Assembly: GCA_000497835.1 (NCBI GenBank)
Contig: KI547172.1
Location: 216,215-280,214 of the forward strand
Reading direction: 5' to 3'
Origin: a gamma proteobacterium L18
Lineage (GTDB): Bacteria; Pseudomonadota; Gammaproteobacteria; Pseudomonadales; Pseudomonadaceae
DNA: 64,000 bases
Shown piece after piece: positions 24,558 through 31,825 of this stretch. Numbering within the stretch: the stretch's first letter is position 1; each line of letters opens with the position of its first letter. The position numbers were made by a program, and so were the translations under genes. Under the pieces are notes generated by a model. The model ran no database searches. It saw only the letters and a list, made by a program, of their open reading frames with translations, and was not told the origin of the DNA.

Positions 24558-26449
24558 GCGCTTTGCTCCAACTCACGGCCTGCGCCGCGTTTTTTCAAGT
24601 GAATCATCAACAGCGAAATGGCCGCCGGGGTTACGCCCGGGATACGCGAAGCCTGGCCCAGGGTTTCGGGGCGAGTTGTCCCCAGCTTGCCCTGGATTTC
24701 CTTGGACAGGCCGGAAATCGCAGCGTAGTCGATATCCACAGGCAGCTTGGTGTTTTCGCTGGCGCGCAGACGGGCGATCTCGTCCTGTTGACGGTCGATG
24801 TAGCCGGCGTACTTGGCCTTGATCTCGACCTGCTCGGCGACGGTGGGGTCCACGGCGCCTTCGCCGGTGACCTCGATCAAGCCGTTGTAGTCGATCTCCG
24901 GACGGGTCAGCAGGCTCATCAGGTTGTATTCGTGGCCCAGCGGGGTGCCGAATTTCTCGGCAATGGCATCGCCACGCTCGGTCCCCGGGCGCACCCAGGT
25001 GCTTTTCAGGCGCTGTTCTTCCAGCTCGATGGCTTCGCGCTTGGCGCAGAAGGCCGCCCAACGGGCGTCATCGACCAGGCCCAGCTCGCGACCTTTCTCG
25101 GTCAGGCGCAGGTCGGCGTTGTCTTCGCGCAGGATCAGCCGGTATTCGGCGCGCGAGGTGAACATGCGGTACGGCTCCTGGGTACCCAGGGTAATCAGGT
25201 CGTCGACCAGCACGCCGATGTACGCCTCATCACGACGCGGGCACCAGGCATCACGGCCCTGGGCGCGCAATGCCGCGTTGGTGCCGGCCAGCAAACCTTG
25301 CGCACCGGCTTCTTCGTAACCGGTGGTGCCGTTGATCTGGCCAGCGAAGAACAGACCGCCGATGACCTTGGTCTCCAGGCTGTACTTCAGGTCGCGCGGA
25401 TCGAAGTAGTCGTACTCGATGGCGTAGCCAGGGCGAACGATGTGAGCGTTTTCCATGCCGCGGATCGAACGCACGATCTGCAGTTGCACGTCGAAAGGCA
25501 GCGAGGTCGAAATGCCGTTCGGGTACAGCTCATGGGTGGTCAGGCCTTCCGGCTCGATGAACACCTGATGGCTTTCCTTGTCGGCAAAGCGATGGATCTT
25601 GTCTTCGATCGACGGGCAGTAACGCGGGCCGACACCCTCGATGACACCCGAGTACATGGGCGAGCGATCAAGGTTGGCGGCAATGATTTCGTGGGTGCGT
25701 GCGTTGGTGTGGGTAATCCAGCAGCTGACCTGGCGTGGGTGCAGTTCCTTGGAGCCCATGAACGACATCACCGGGATCGGCGTGTCACCCGGTTGCTCGG
25801 TCATTACCGAGAAATCCACCGAACGGCCATCGATACGCGGCGGCGTACCGGTTTTCAGACGCCCCACGCGCAGCGGGAACTCGCGCAGCCGGCGCGCCAG
25901 CGCCGTGGAGGGCGGATCCCCTGCCCGGCCGCCGGAGTAATTTTCCAGACCAATGTGGATAAGTCCTGCCAGGAAGGTACCGGCGGTCAACACCACGGAG
26001 TCGGCAAAGAAACGCAGGCCCATCTGAGTGACCACACCGCGTACCTGGTCCTGCTCGACGATCAGGTCATCGCACGACTGCTGGAATATCCACAGGTTGG
26101 GCTGGTTCTCGAGAATTTCGCGTACGGCAGCCTTGTACAGGATGCGGTCGGCCTGTGCCCGGGTGGCACGCACGGCCGGGCCCTTGCGGTTGTTCAACAC
26201 GCGGAACTGGATACCACCTTTATCGGTGGCCAGCGCCATGGCGCCGCCGAGCGCATCGATCTCTTTGACCAGGTGGCTTTTACCAATGCCACCGATCGCA
26301 GGGTTGCAGCTCATCTGCCCGAGGGTTTCCACGTTATGTGTCAACAGCAGGGTTTTTGCGCCCATGCGTGCTGACGCAAGCGCAGCCTCGGTTCCGGCAT
26401 GGCCGCCGCCGATGACGATCACTTCAAAACGGGAAGGGAAATCCACCAC
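24554..26449 (-). CDS. mnmG: tRNA uridine-34 carboxymethylaminomethyl modification protein MnmG
   Basis: The 631-aa flavoprotein starts at a GTG (MVDFPSRFEVIVIGGGHAG) with GAGGTG upstream. It has the FAD motif GGGHAGTEAALASARMG and the family sequence CNPAIGGIGKSHLVKEIDAL. With MnmE it installs the cmnm5 group on wobble uridines. The partner gene mnmE is about 5 kb away, beyond a second origin-like array and an accessory cluster. A perfect DnaA box lies inside at 25954. Confidence 0.97.
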   Translation of the reverse strand: MVDFPSRFEVIVIGGGHAGTEAALASARMGAKTLLLTHNVETLGQMSCNPAIGGIGKSHLVKEIDALGGAMALATDKGGIQFRVLNNRKGPAVRATRAQADRILYKAAVREILENQPNLWIFQQSCDDLIVEQDQVRGVVTQMGLRFFADSVVLTAGTFLAGLIHIGLENYSGGRAGDPPSTALARRLREFPLRVGRLKTGTPPRIDGRSVDFSVMTEQPGDTPIPVMSFMGSKELHPRQVSCWITHTNARTHEIIAANLDRSPMYSGVIEGVGPRYCPSIEDKIHRFADKESHQVFIEPEGLTTHELYPNGISTSLPFDVQLQIVRSIRGMENAHIVRPGYAIEYDYFDPRDLKYSLETKVIGGLFFAGQINGTTGYEEAGAQGLLAGTNAALRAQGRDAWCPRRDEAYIGVLVDDLITLGTQEPYRMFTSRAEYRLILREDNADLRLTEKGRELGLVDDARWAAFCAKREAIELEEQRLKSTWVRPGTERGDAIAEKFGTPLGHEYNLMSLLTRPEIDYNGLIEVTGEGAVDPTVAEQVEIKAKYAGYIDRQQDEIARLRASENTKLPVDIDYAAISGLSKEIQGKLGTTRPETLGQASRIPGVTPAAISLLMIHLKKRGAGRELEQSA

Positions 26450-26583
26450 GCACCTCGTGCCTGTTCATTGATGGGTAATTGGGATAGCTCACCAGTATAG
26501 GGACTTACCCCCCTCTATAGGAACCTTTTGCACAAAATTTAACCAGCTGTGGATGAATGGCGGTGCTCGGTTCGAACGACGGC

Positions 26584-26843
26584 GCAGAAATAAAAATAGA
26601 GAGAGAAATTTATTAAAGCTTTGTTTTTATGTTTATTTCTATGCAGGCACCTTTCTGTGGATAACCTTCTACAAGCCTCTACTTACGTACTGTACAGAGA
26701 AATTGAACCCTGTGGTCATGTGCTCAGGAGACCCTTGGATAAGCGGTTTAAACCTGTGGATGAAACTACCAGTTACCCACAGGCGGATTTATCTCCAGCT
26801 TTGAGGCGTGCTTATCACCAGAGCTGAGGTATGGTTTTCCACA
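26584..26843 (+). other. second oriC-like DnaA-box array
   Basis: An AT-rich block (about 26590-26640) is followed by TGTGGATAA (26656), TGTGGATGA (26755), TTACCCACA (26773) and TTTTCCACA (26835). In the dnaA-proximal oriC the equivalent boxes stand at 35978, 36077, 36095 and 36157. The offsets from the first box (99, 117 and 179) are identical in both places, and the 188-base segment aligns without gaps at roughly 56% identity by eye. Older work on P. putida described DnaA-box clusters in two places near the origin, as I recall. This copy has fewer perfect boxes than oriC. Confidence 0.7.
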
Positions 26844-26909
26844 GGGCTTATTTTGGGGTTGTTGAAAAGTTTTCAGCCACAAAACACCTGTGGCGGCGGC
26901 GCAAATACC

Positions 26910-26996
26910 GTGGGAGCGGGTTCTACCCGCGAAAAGAACACCGCGTACTACCTGGCGTCACCGGCGTCCTTTTCGTGGGCAGAGCCCACTCCCACA
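26910..26996. repeat. degenerate REP doublet
   Basis: GTGGGAGCGGGTTCTACCCGCGAAAAG and the reverse-complement-like arm ending GAGCCCACTCCCAC enclose about 30 bases. It resembles Pseudomonas REP doublets of the GTGGGAGC family but is less perfect than the pairs at 55.8 and 63.4 kb. It sits between the oriC-like array and the msrA 3' end. Confidence 0.6.
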
Positions 26997-27025
26997 GAAA
27001 CAGTTGCTGCTGCAGGGGGAGTTGG

Positions 27026-27706
27026 TCAGTTGCTGACCAGTACGGGCTCTTCGCGATAACGCTTGGCGAACAGCTTCGCCAGGTTGGCGATCTTGGGTTG
27101 ATCGTTGATCATGATGTAGAGGCTATGGGGGTTCTGCACCAGGTAGTCCTGGTGATAAGCCTCGGCCGCAAAGAAGCCGTTGAGATTTTCCACAGTGGTG
27201 GCCAGCGGTTTGCCAAACGCATGGGAAGCGTCCAGCTGGGCAATGTAGGCTTGGGCCACATCACGCTGCTCGGCATTGGCGACGAAAATGGTCGAACGGT
27301 ACTGGGTGCCGCTGTCAGGGCCCTGGCGATTCAACTCAGTCGGGTCATGGGCCACCGAGAAGTAGATCTGCAGCAACTGCCCGTAACTGATCTGCGTGGG
27401 GTCGTAAGTCACCTGCACCGATTCGGCATGCCCGGTATCGCCCGAACCTACTTCTTCGTAATGCGCCGTGCGCGCCAGGCCGCCGGCATAGCCCGACACT
27501 GCCTGGGTAACGCCCTTCACATGCTCGAACACCCCCTGCACGCCCCAGAAGCAGCCACCGGCGAACACGGCTGTCTCGCTGTGGATCGTTTTACTGCTCT
27601 CGTCGAGCTTGGGTGGATCAATGACAACCGCATTCTCGGCTGCCTGGGCACAGGCGGCTGTGGACAAGATGGCGGCGGCCAAAATACTGCGGAAAATCGC
27701 TTTCAT
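27026..27706 (-). CDS. msrA: exported peptide-methionine (S)-S-oxide reductase
   Basis: The protein has a clear Sec signal peptide (MKAIFRSILAAAILSTAACA) followed by an MsrA domain with the catalytic GGCFWG motif and SGYAGG, and a C-terminal YHQDYL. It reduces methionine-S-sulphoxide. ATG 27706 is chosen over 27718 because GGAG is correctly spaced and the signal peptide starts there. Most MsrA enzymes are cytosolic, so this one probably acts in the periplasm or, through the Cys in the signal region, as a lipoprotein. Downstream on the same strand it follows a Met-rich peptide gene and an MsrP-like gene. Confidence 0.9.
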   Translation of the reverse strand: MKAIFRSILAAAILSTAACAQAAENAVVIDPPKLDESSKTIHSETAVFAGGCFWGVQGVFEHVKGVTQAVSGYAGGLARTAHYEEVGSGDTGHAESVQVTYDPTQISYGQLLQIYFSVAHDPTELNRQGPDSGTQYRSTIFVANAEQRDVAQAYIAQLDASHAFGKPLATTVENLNGFFAAEAYHQDYLVQNPHSLYIMINDQPKIANLAKLFAKRYREEPVLVSN

Positions 27707-27768
27707 TGCAGTCTCCAAAGACCGGAGCGCCCGCAGGCATGTGGATAACCTGCTGGCGCCCCTTCAAA

Positions 27769-28029
27769 TCACTGATCCTTGCTCATGGAATCCTTGCTCA
27801 TCCCATCCTTGGACATGCTGTCTTTCTTCATCGCATCCTTTTTCATGCTGTCCTTGGTCATCGCATCTTTCTTCATGGTCGTGTCTTTTTTCATCGTGTC
27901 CTTCGACATCGAGCCGCTGGACATGCTGTCATTGCTCATTGCGCCGCTGGTGGTGGTGTCAGCGGCATAGGCACCGGCAGTGCCAAGGGCCAGGCACATG
28001 GACAATACGACTGTGGATAGTTTTTTCAT
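27769..28029 (-). CDS. exported methionine-rich MxKDx-repeat protein
   Basis: The 86-aa protein has a signal peptide (MKKLSTVVLSMCLALGTAGA, cleavage after AYA) and then almost only short repeats of the pattern MxKDx/MKKDx, with a methionine every four to five residues. ATG 28029 has AGGAG upstream. The family is known as the pentapeptide MXKDX repeat protein. In Azospira, a Met-rich periplasmic peptide called MrpX acts as a sacrificial hypochlorite scavenger regenerated by a YedY-type reductase, as I recall. Here the gene lies between an exported MsrA and an MsrP-like enzyme, which fits that role; this is inference. Confidence 0.85.
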   Translation of the reverse strand: MKKLSTVVLSMCLALGTAGAYAADTTTSGAMSNDSMSSGSMSKDTMKKDTTMKKDAMTKDSMKKDAMKKDSMSKDGMSKDSMSKDQ

Positions 28030-28090
28030 GGTAGTGCTCCTTGGATCGTGGGTTGAAAGCACCGCGGAGGCGGTGTTGTGGATAAAAGTC

Positions 28091-28876
28091 TCAGCTGCCG
28101 CCGAACCAGTTGTAGCCTTGGTCTTCCCAGTACCCCCCGGGGTAGGTATTGGTGATGTAAATGGCCTGGATATGCTTGGGGTTCTTATAGCCAAGCTTGG
28201 TGGGCATGCGCAGCTTCATCGGGAAGCCATACTGGCGCGGCAGGGTTTGGCCGTCATAGGTCAGCGCCAGCAAGGTCTGGGGATGCAGGGCGGTGGCCAT
28301 GTCGATACTGGTGTAATAGTCATCGGCGCATTTGAAGCCCACGAAGCGGGCACTGGTGTCGGCACCGATGCGCTGCAGGAAATCGCTGAAACGCACGCCG
28401 CCCCAGCGGCCGATGGCACTCCAGCCTTCGACACAGATGTGCCGGGTGATCTGGTCGGTCTGAGCCATGCCGTGCAGCTCTTCAAGCCGCCAGCTGCGCT
28501 TGTCTGCCACCAGGCCACTGATCTCCAGGCGATACGTCGCGGCTTCAACGCTGGGCGCATCGTCCTCGCCGTAGAAGGCGTTGAAGGGGAACGGCCGGGT
28601 GATCATGGCTTCGTCGTACACGGGTGCCAGCGCCTTGGGGTCGAACAGCCAGCCCTGAACCCGGTCGTTGAAGCGCGAGATGCTCGCCAGTGCGCTTTCA
28701 ACGCTTTGGCTGTCACTCAAACTGCACCCGCTGAGCATGGAGATGCCCCCCAGTGTCAGGCCTTTGAGCAGGAAGCTTCGGCGCGTGGTGTCATGGATGC
28801 GCGGGGCCAGCAGGCGCCGGCTTTCACTGATGATGTCGTTGGCTTCGCTGCTGATGGGTGATTTATCCACAGTCAT
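28091..28876 (-). CDS. MsrP/YedY-like molybdopterin-dependent oxidoreductase
   Basis: The 261-aa protein has an N-terminal twin-arginine signal (TTRRSFLLKGLTLGG) ending in a lipobox-like MLSGC, then a sulphite-oxidase-fold molybdopterin domain. The Mo-ligand cysteine is in RHICVEGWSAIGRW, which corresponds to the YedY motif. MsrP-type enzymes reduce methionine sulphoxides in periplasmic proteins using quinol electrons passed by MsrQ. It is shorter than E. coli MsrP (about 330 aa) and may be membrane-anchored. It overlaps the cytochrome b gene by four bases, so the two are translationally coupled. Confidence 0.85.
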   Translation of the reverse strand: MTVDKSPISSEANDIISESRRLLAPRIHDTTRRSFLLKGLTLGGISMLSGCSLSDSQSVESALASISRFNDRVQGWLFDPKALAPVYDEAMITRPFPFNAFYGEDDAPSVEAATYRLEISGLVADKRSWRLEELHGMAQTDQITRHICVEGWSAIGRWGGVRFSDFLQRIGADTSARFVGFKCADDYYTSIDMATALHPQTLLALTYDGQTLPRQYGFPMKLRMPTKLGYKNPKHIQAIYITNTYPGGYWEDQGYNWFGGS

Positions 28877-29496
28877 GACGACTTGCCCTCTTTGCCGGTA
28901 ATCATCAGCCGCAGCGTGCGCGGCACCAGTGCCACCATCACCAAGTGCACAGCCACAAACCCCACCAACAGGGCCATGGCGAAGAAATGCACCCGGCGCG
29001 CTGTCTCGTAACCGCCCAGCAATTCACGCAACAAGCCGAACTGCACGGACTTCCACAGCACCAGGCCGGAAATGATCAACAGGGCGATATCCACAATGGC
29101 AAACAGGTAGGCCAGCCGCTGCACCTGGTTGTAATGGCTGAGGTCATCGTGGGCGAGCTTGCCGCGCAGTGCTGTGGATAAATCCGTGAACACCCCACGC
29201 AGCGACAATGGAAAGAAGCGTGTGAATAACCGACCGCTGGCAATGTTGAGCATCAGGTACAGCACGCCATTGACGAACAGCAACCACATCCCCGCGAAAT
29301 GCCACTGCAGGGCGCCGCCCAGCCAGCCACCCAGGGTCAATGACGACGGGAAACTGAAGCCAAACAGCGGGGAGGCATTGAAGATGCGCCATCCACTGGC
29401 AACCATGATCAGCACCGCCACCGCGTTGAGCCAATGGGTCAGTCGCAGCCAGCCAGGGTGGCTCGCGGTCTTCTCAAGGGTTGCTGTGCTGGCCAT
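28873..29496 (-). CDS. cytochrome b/b6-domain membrane protein
   Basis: The 207-aa protein has four to five membrane helices with paired histidines (LRLTHWLNAVAVLIMVASGW and later helices) typical of the cytochrome b561/Ni,Fe-hydrogenase b-type family. Coupled to the molybdoenzyme gene (four-base overlap), it is the likely electron donor that takes electrons from the quinol pool, analogous to MsrQ but from a different family. It is the first gene of the minus-strand cluster. Confidence 0.85.
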   Translation of the reverse strand: MASTATLEKTASHPGWLRLTHWLNAVAVLIMVASGWRIFNASPLFGFSFPSSLTLGGWLGGALQWHFAGMWLLFVNGVLYLMLNIASGRLFTRFFPLSLRGVFTDLSTALRGKLAHDDLSHYNQVQRLAYLFAIVDIALLIISGLVLWKSVQFGLLRELLGGYETARRVHFFAMALLVGFVAVHLVMVALVPRTLRLMITGKEGKSS

Positions 29497-29564
29497 TGCA
29501 GGCTCCGGGTATCAGCGTTGTTGGGGCCATTGTTCGGGCCTCCCGGTCGCCAAGTCCTCACGCA

Positions 29565-29588
29565 GAGTTAAATTAAATGTGATAACTC
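29565..29588. promoter_or_regulatory. inverted repeat in the divergent promoter gap
   Basis: GAGTTA (29565-29570) and TAACTC (29583-29588) flank twelve AT-rich bases. The repeat lies between the divergent cytochrome b and response-regulator genes. It could be the binding site of the adjacent OmpR-type regulator; the sequence does not match a box I know. Confidence 0.35.
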
Positions 29589-29639
29589 CCCGGCCAATTT
29601 TTCGCCACAATGAGCTATCAGCTGCCTGGGGATAACTGC

Positions 29640-30368
29640 ATGGAAAGGCCTAAACGCGTACTGATCGTCGAAGACGACGCGCACATCGCCGATTTACTGC
29701 GCCTGCATCTGCGCGATGAGGGGTACGTCGTGGAGCACGCCGACGACGGCAATCTGGGCGTGCGCATGCTCGAGCAAGGCCAGTGGGACGCCCTGGTGCT
29801 GGACCTGATGCTGCCCGGCATCGACGGCCTGGAGATCTGCAAGCGCGCCCGGGCCATGGCGCGCTATACGCCCATCATCATTACCAGCGCACGCTCCAGC
29901 GAAATGCACCGCATCCTGGGCCTTGAACTGGGCGCCGATGACTATCTGGCCAAGCCATTCTCGATGCTGGAACTGGTGGCACGGGTGCGTGCCCTGCTGC
30001 GGCGTACCGACGCCATGGCGCGCAATGCGCGCCTGGAATCGGGCCTGTTGATAACTCATGGGCTGGCGATCGACCCGGTGGCCAGGGAAATCAGCCTGGA
30101 CGGCAAGGCGCTGGGGCTGACGCCGCGCGAGTTCGACCTGTTGTACTTCTTTGCCCGCCACCCCGACCAGGTGTTCTCGCGCATGGACCTGCTCAACGAG
30201 GTGTGGGGTTATCAACACGATGGCTATGAACACACCGTCAACACCCACATCAACCGCCTGCGCACCAAAATCGAAGAAGACCCCGCCGCCCCGCGGCGCA
30301 TCCTCACCGTGTGGGGCCGTGGTTACAAGTTCGCCGCCACGCCGGTGAGCGCGGAGACTCCCTCTTGA
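29640..30368 (+). CDS. OmpR-family response regulator
   Basis: The 242-aa protein has a receiver domain with the acidic pair VEDD near the N terminus, the phosphoacceptor Asp in LVLDLMLPGIDG, and a C-terminal winged helix (GLTPREFDLLYFFARHPDQ, HINRLRTKIE). ATG 29640 is favoured over 29610 because it has a purine-rich element upstream and the standard family start. It lies divergently from the methionine-repair genes and overlaps the kinase gene. By analogy with E. coli HprRS-msrPQ it probably controls that cluster. Confidence 0.9.
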   Translation: MERPKRVLIVEDDAHIADLLRLHLRDEGYVVEHADDGNLGVRMLEQGQWDALVLDLMLPGIDGLEICKRARAMARYTPIIITSARSSEMHRILGLELGADDYLAKPFSMLELVARVRALLRRTDAMARNARLESGLLITHGLAIDPVAREISLDGKALGLTPREFDLLYFFARHPDQVFSRMDLLNEVWGYQHDGYEHTVNTHINRLRTKIEEDPAAPRRILTVWGRGYKFAATPVSAETPS

Positions 30369-31822
30369 AATTCCTGTCCCTGGGCCAGCGCTTGTCGCTG
30401 GTATTCGCCGCTTTGCTGCTGGCCTGCAGCGGCGTGGCCATCTGGCTGCAGATCAGCGCCAGCACCCGTCATGAGCAGGAAGTGGTACAGCGCCTGTCCA
30501 GCGGCCTGGCGGCGCATATCGCCGGCACCGCGCAACTGATGGATGCCAGCGGCTGGCGCCCGGAAGCCGTGCACGACCTGTTCGACAAGCTGATGGCGGT
30601 CAACCCCTCGGTAGAGCTGTACTTGCTCTCCAGGGACGGCAGGATCGTGGGCAACGGTGCCCCCGACGACAACCTGAAGCGCCAGGCTGTGGATTTACGC
30701 CCTGTGCATAAGTTTCTGGGCGGCGCCCCGCTACCTGTATTGGGGCAAGACCCGCGCAATCTGGATGTGGATAAAGTGTTCAGCGCCGCGCCGGTTCAAG
30801 TGGGCGGCCGCGAAGGCGGCTATGTCTACGTTGTTTTGCAAGGCGAAGCGCACGATCAGCTTTCAGCGGCGTTGTCCCGTGACTCAACCCTGCGGGTAGC
30901 CCTGTGGATAATGTGCTTCATGGTTGTCTTGAGCCTGATCATGGGCTTGATCGCCTTCCGTTTGATCACTCGCCCACTCAAAGCACTGACGCAAAAAGTG
31001 CGCGAGTTCGACGCCAATGGCCATAAAGCGGCCGCCTTGCCGCTACAGCCTGTGGATAAAGGCGATGAAATCGGCGTGCTGAGCGCGGCATTCTCACAAA
31101 TGGGCCAGCGCATCGCCGAACAATGGCAGGAACTGACCCGCCAGGATCAGCAGCGCCGCGACCTGGTGGCCAACATTTCCCATGATCTGCGCACGCCCCT
31201 GACCTCTCTGCACGGGTATCTGGAAACATTGCGTATCAAAGATGAGAGCCTGAGCGCCGAGGAACGCCGCCACTACCTGGATGTAGCGCTGGGGCAGAGC
31301 CGCAAAGTGGGCCGGCTGGCGCAGGAGCTGTTCGAGCTGGCGCGGCTGGAGTCGGGCCTGGTTCATCCACAGGCCGAAACCTTCGCCTTGCCCGATCTGG
31401 TGCAGGATGTGTTGCAGAAGTTTGAATTGGCGGCCGAAGCCCGGCAGCAACAGCTGGAGGTCAACATGCCCCAGGCGGTGCCCAGCGTGAACGCCGACCT
31501 GGGCATGATCGAACGGGTACTGACCAACCTGCTGGACAACGCCATCCGTCACAACCCACCCGGTACCCGCATCAGCGTGCGCCTGGAGCCGTGGGAGGGG
31601 GATGTTCAGGTAGCGGTGATCGACACCGGCAAGGGCATAGCGCCTGAACTGCGCGCTGGCCTGTTCACCCGTGCCTCGGCCCTGCGCCGCTCATCACCGG
31701 AAAGTGGCGGCCTGGGCCTCATTATCGTGCAGCGCATGTTGCAGCTGCACGGTAGTGATATCCACATTACCCCAGGCCAGCCCAACGGCACGGAGCTGCG
31801 ATTCAGGTTATCCACAGCCTGA
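30365..31822 (+). CDS. sensor histidine kinase
   Basis: The 485-aa kinase starts at TTG 30365, overlapping the regulator's stop (TTGA) with GGAG upstream. It has a first membrane helix near residues 8-30, a periplasmic sensor region of about 150 residues, a second membrane helix near 180, HAMP, HisKA with NISHDLRTPLTSLHG, and HATPase motifs NLLDNAIRH, DTGKGI and GGLGLIIVQRML. The gene contains four perfect DnaA boxes (30766, 30903, 31051, 31808). Its stop is only three bases from the convergent mnmE stop, with no terminator between. Confidence 0.92.
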   Translation: MKFLSLGQRLSLVFAALLLACSGVAIWLQISASTRHEQEVVQRLSSGLAAHIAGTAQLMDASGWRPEAVHDLFDKLMAVNPSVELYLLSRDGRIVGNGAPDDNLKRQAVDLRPVHKFLGGAPLPVLGQDPRNLDVDKVFSAAPVQVGGREGGYVYVVLQGEAHDQLSAALSRDSTLRVALWIMCFMVVLSLIMGLIAFRLITRPLKALTQKVREFDANGHKAAALPLQPVDKGDEIGVLSAAFSQMGQRIAEQWQELTRQDQQRRDLVANISHDLRTPLTSLHGYLETLRIKDESLSAEERRHYLDVALGQSRKVGRLAQELFELARLESGLVHPQAETFALPDLVQDVLQKFELAAEARQQQLEVNMPQAVPSVNADLGMIERVLTNLLDNAIRHNPPGTRISVRLEPWEGDVQVAVIDTGKGIAPELRAGLFTRASALRRSSPESGGLGLIIVQRMLQLHGSDIHITPGQPNGTELRFRLSTA

Positions 31823-31825
31823 CGG

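Noticed and set aside
27769..28029. short tandem repeats resembling a CRISPR or satellite
   Set aside because: The repeats are the codons of the MxKDx protein in frame; unit length (about 15 bases) is far too short for CRISPR.
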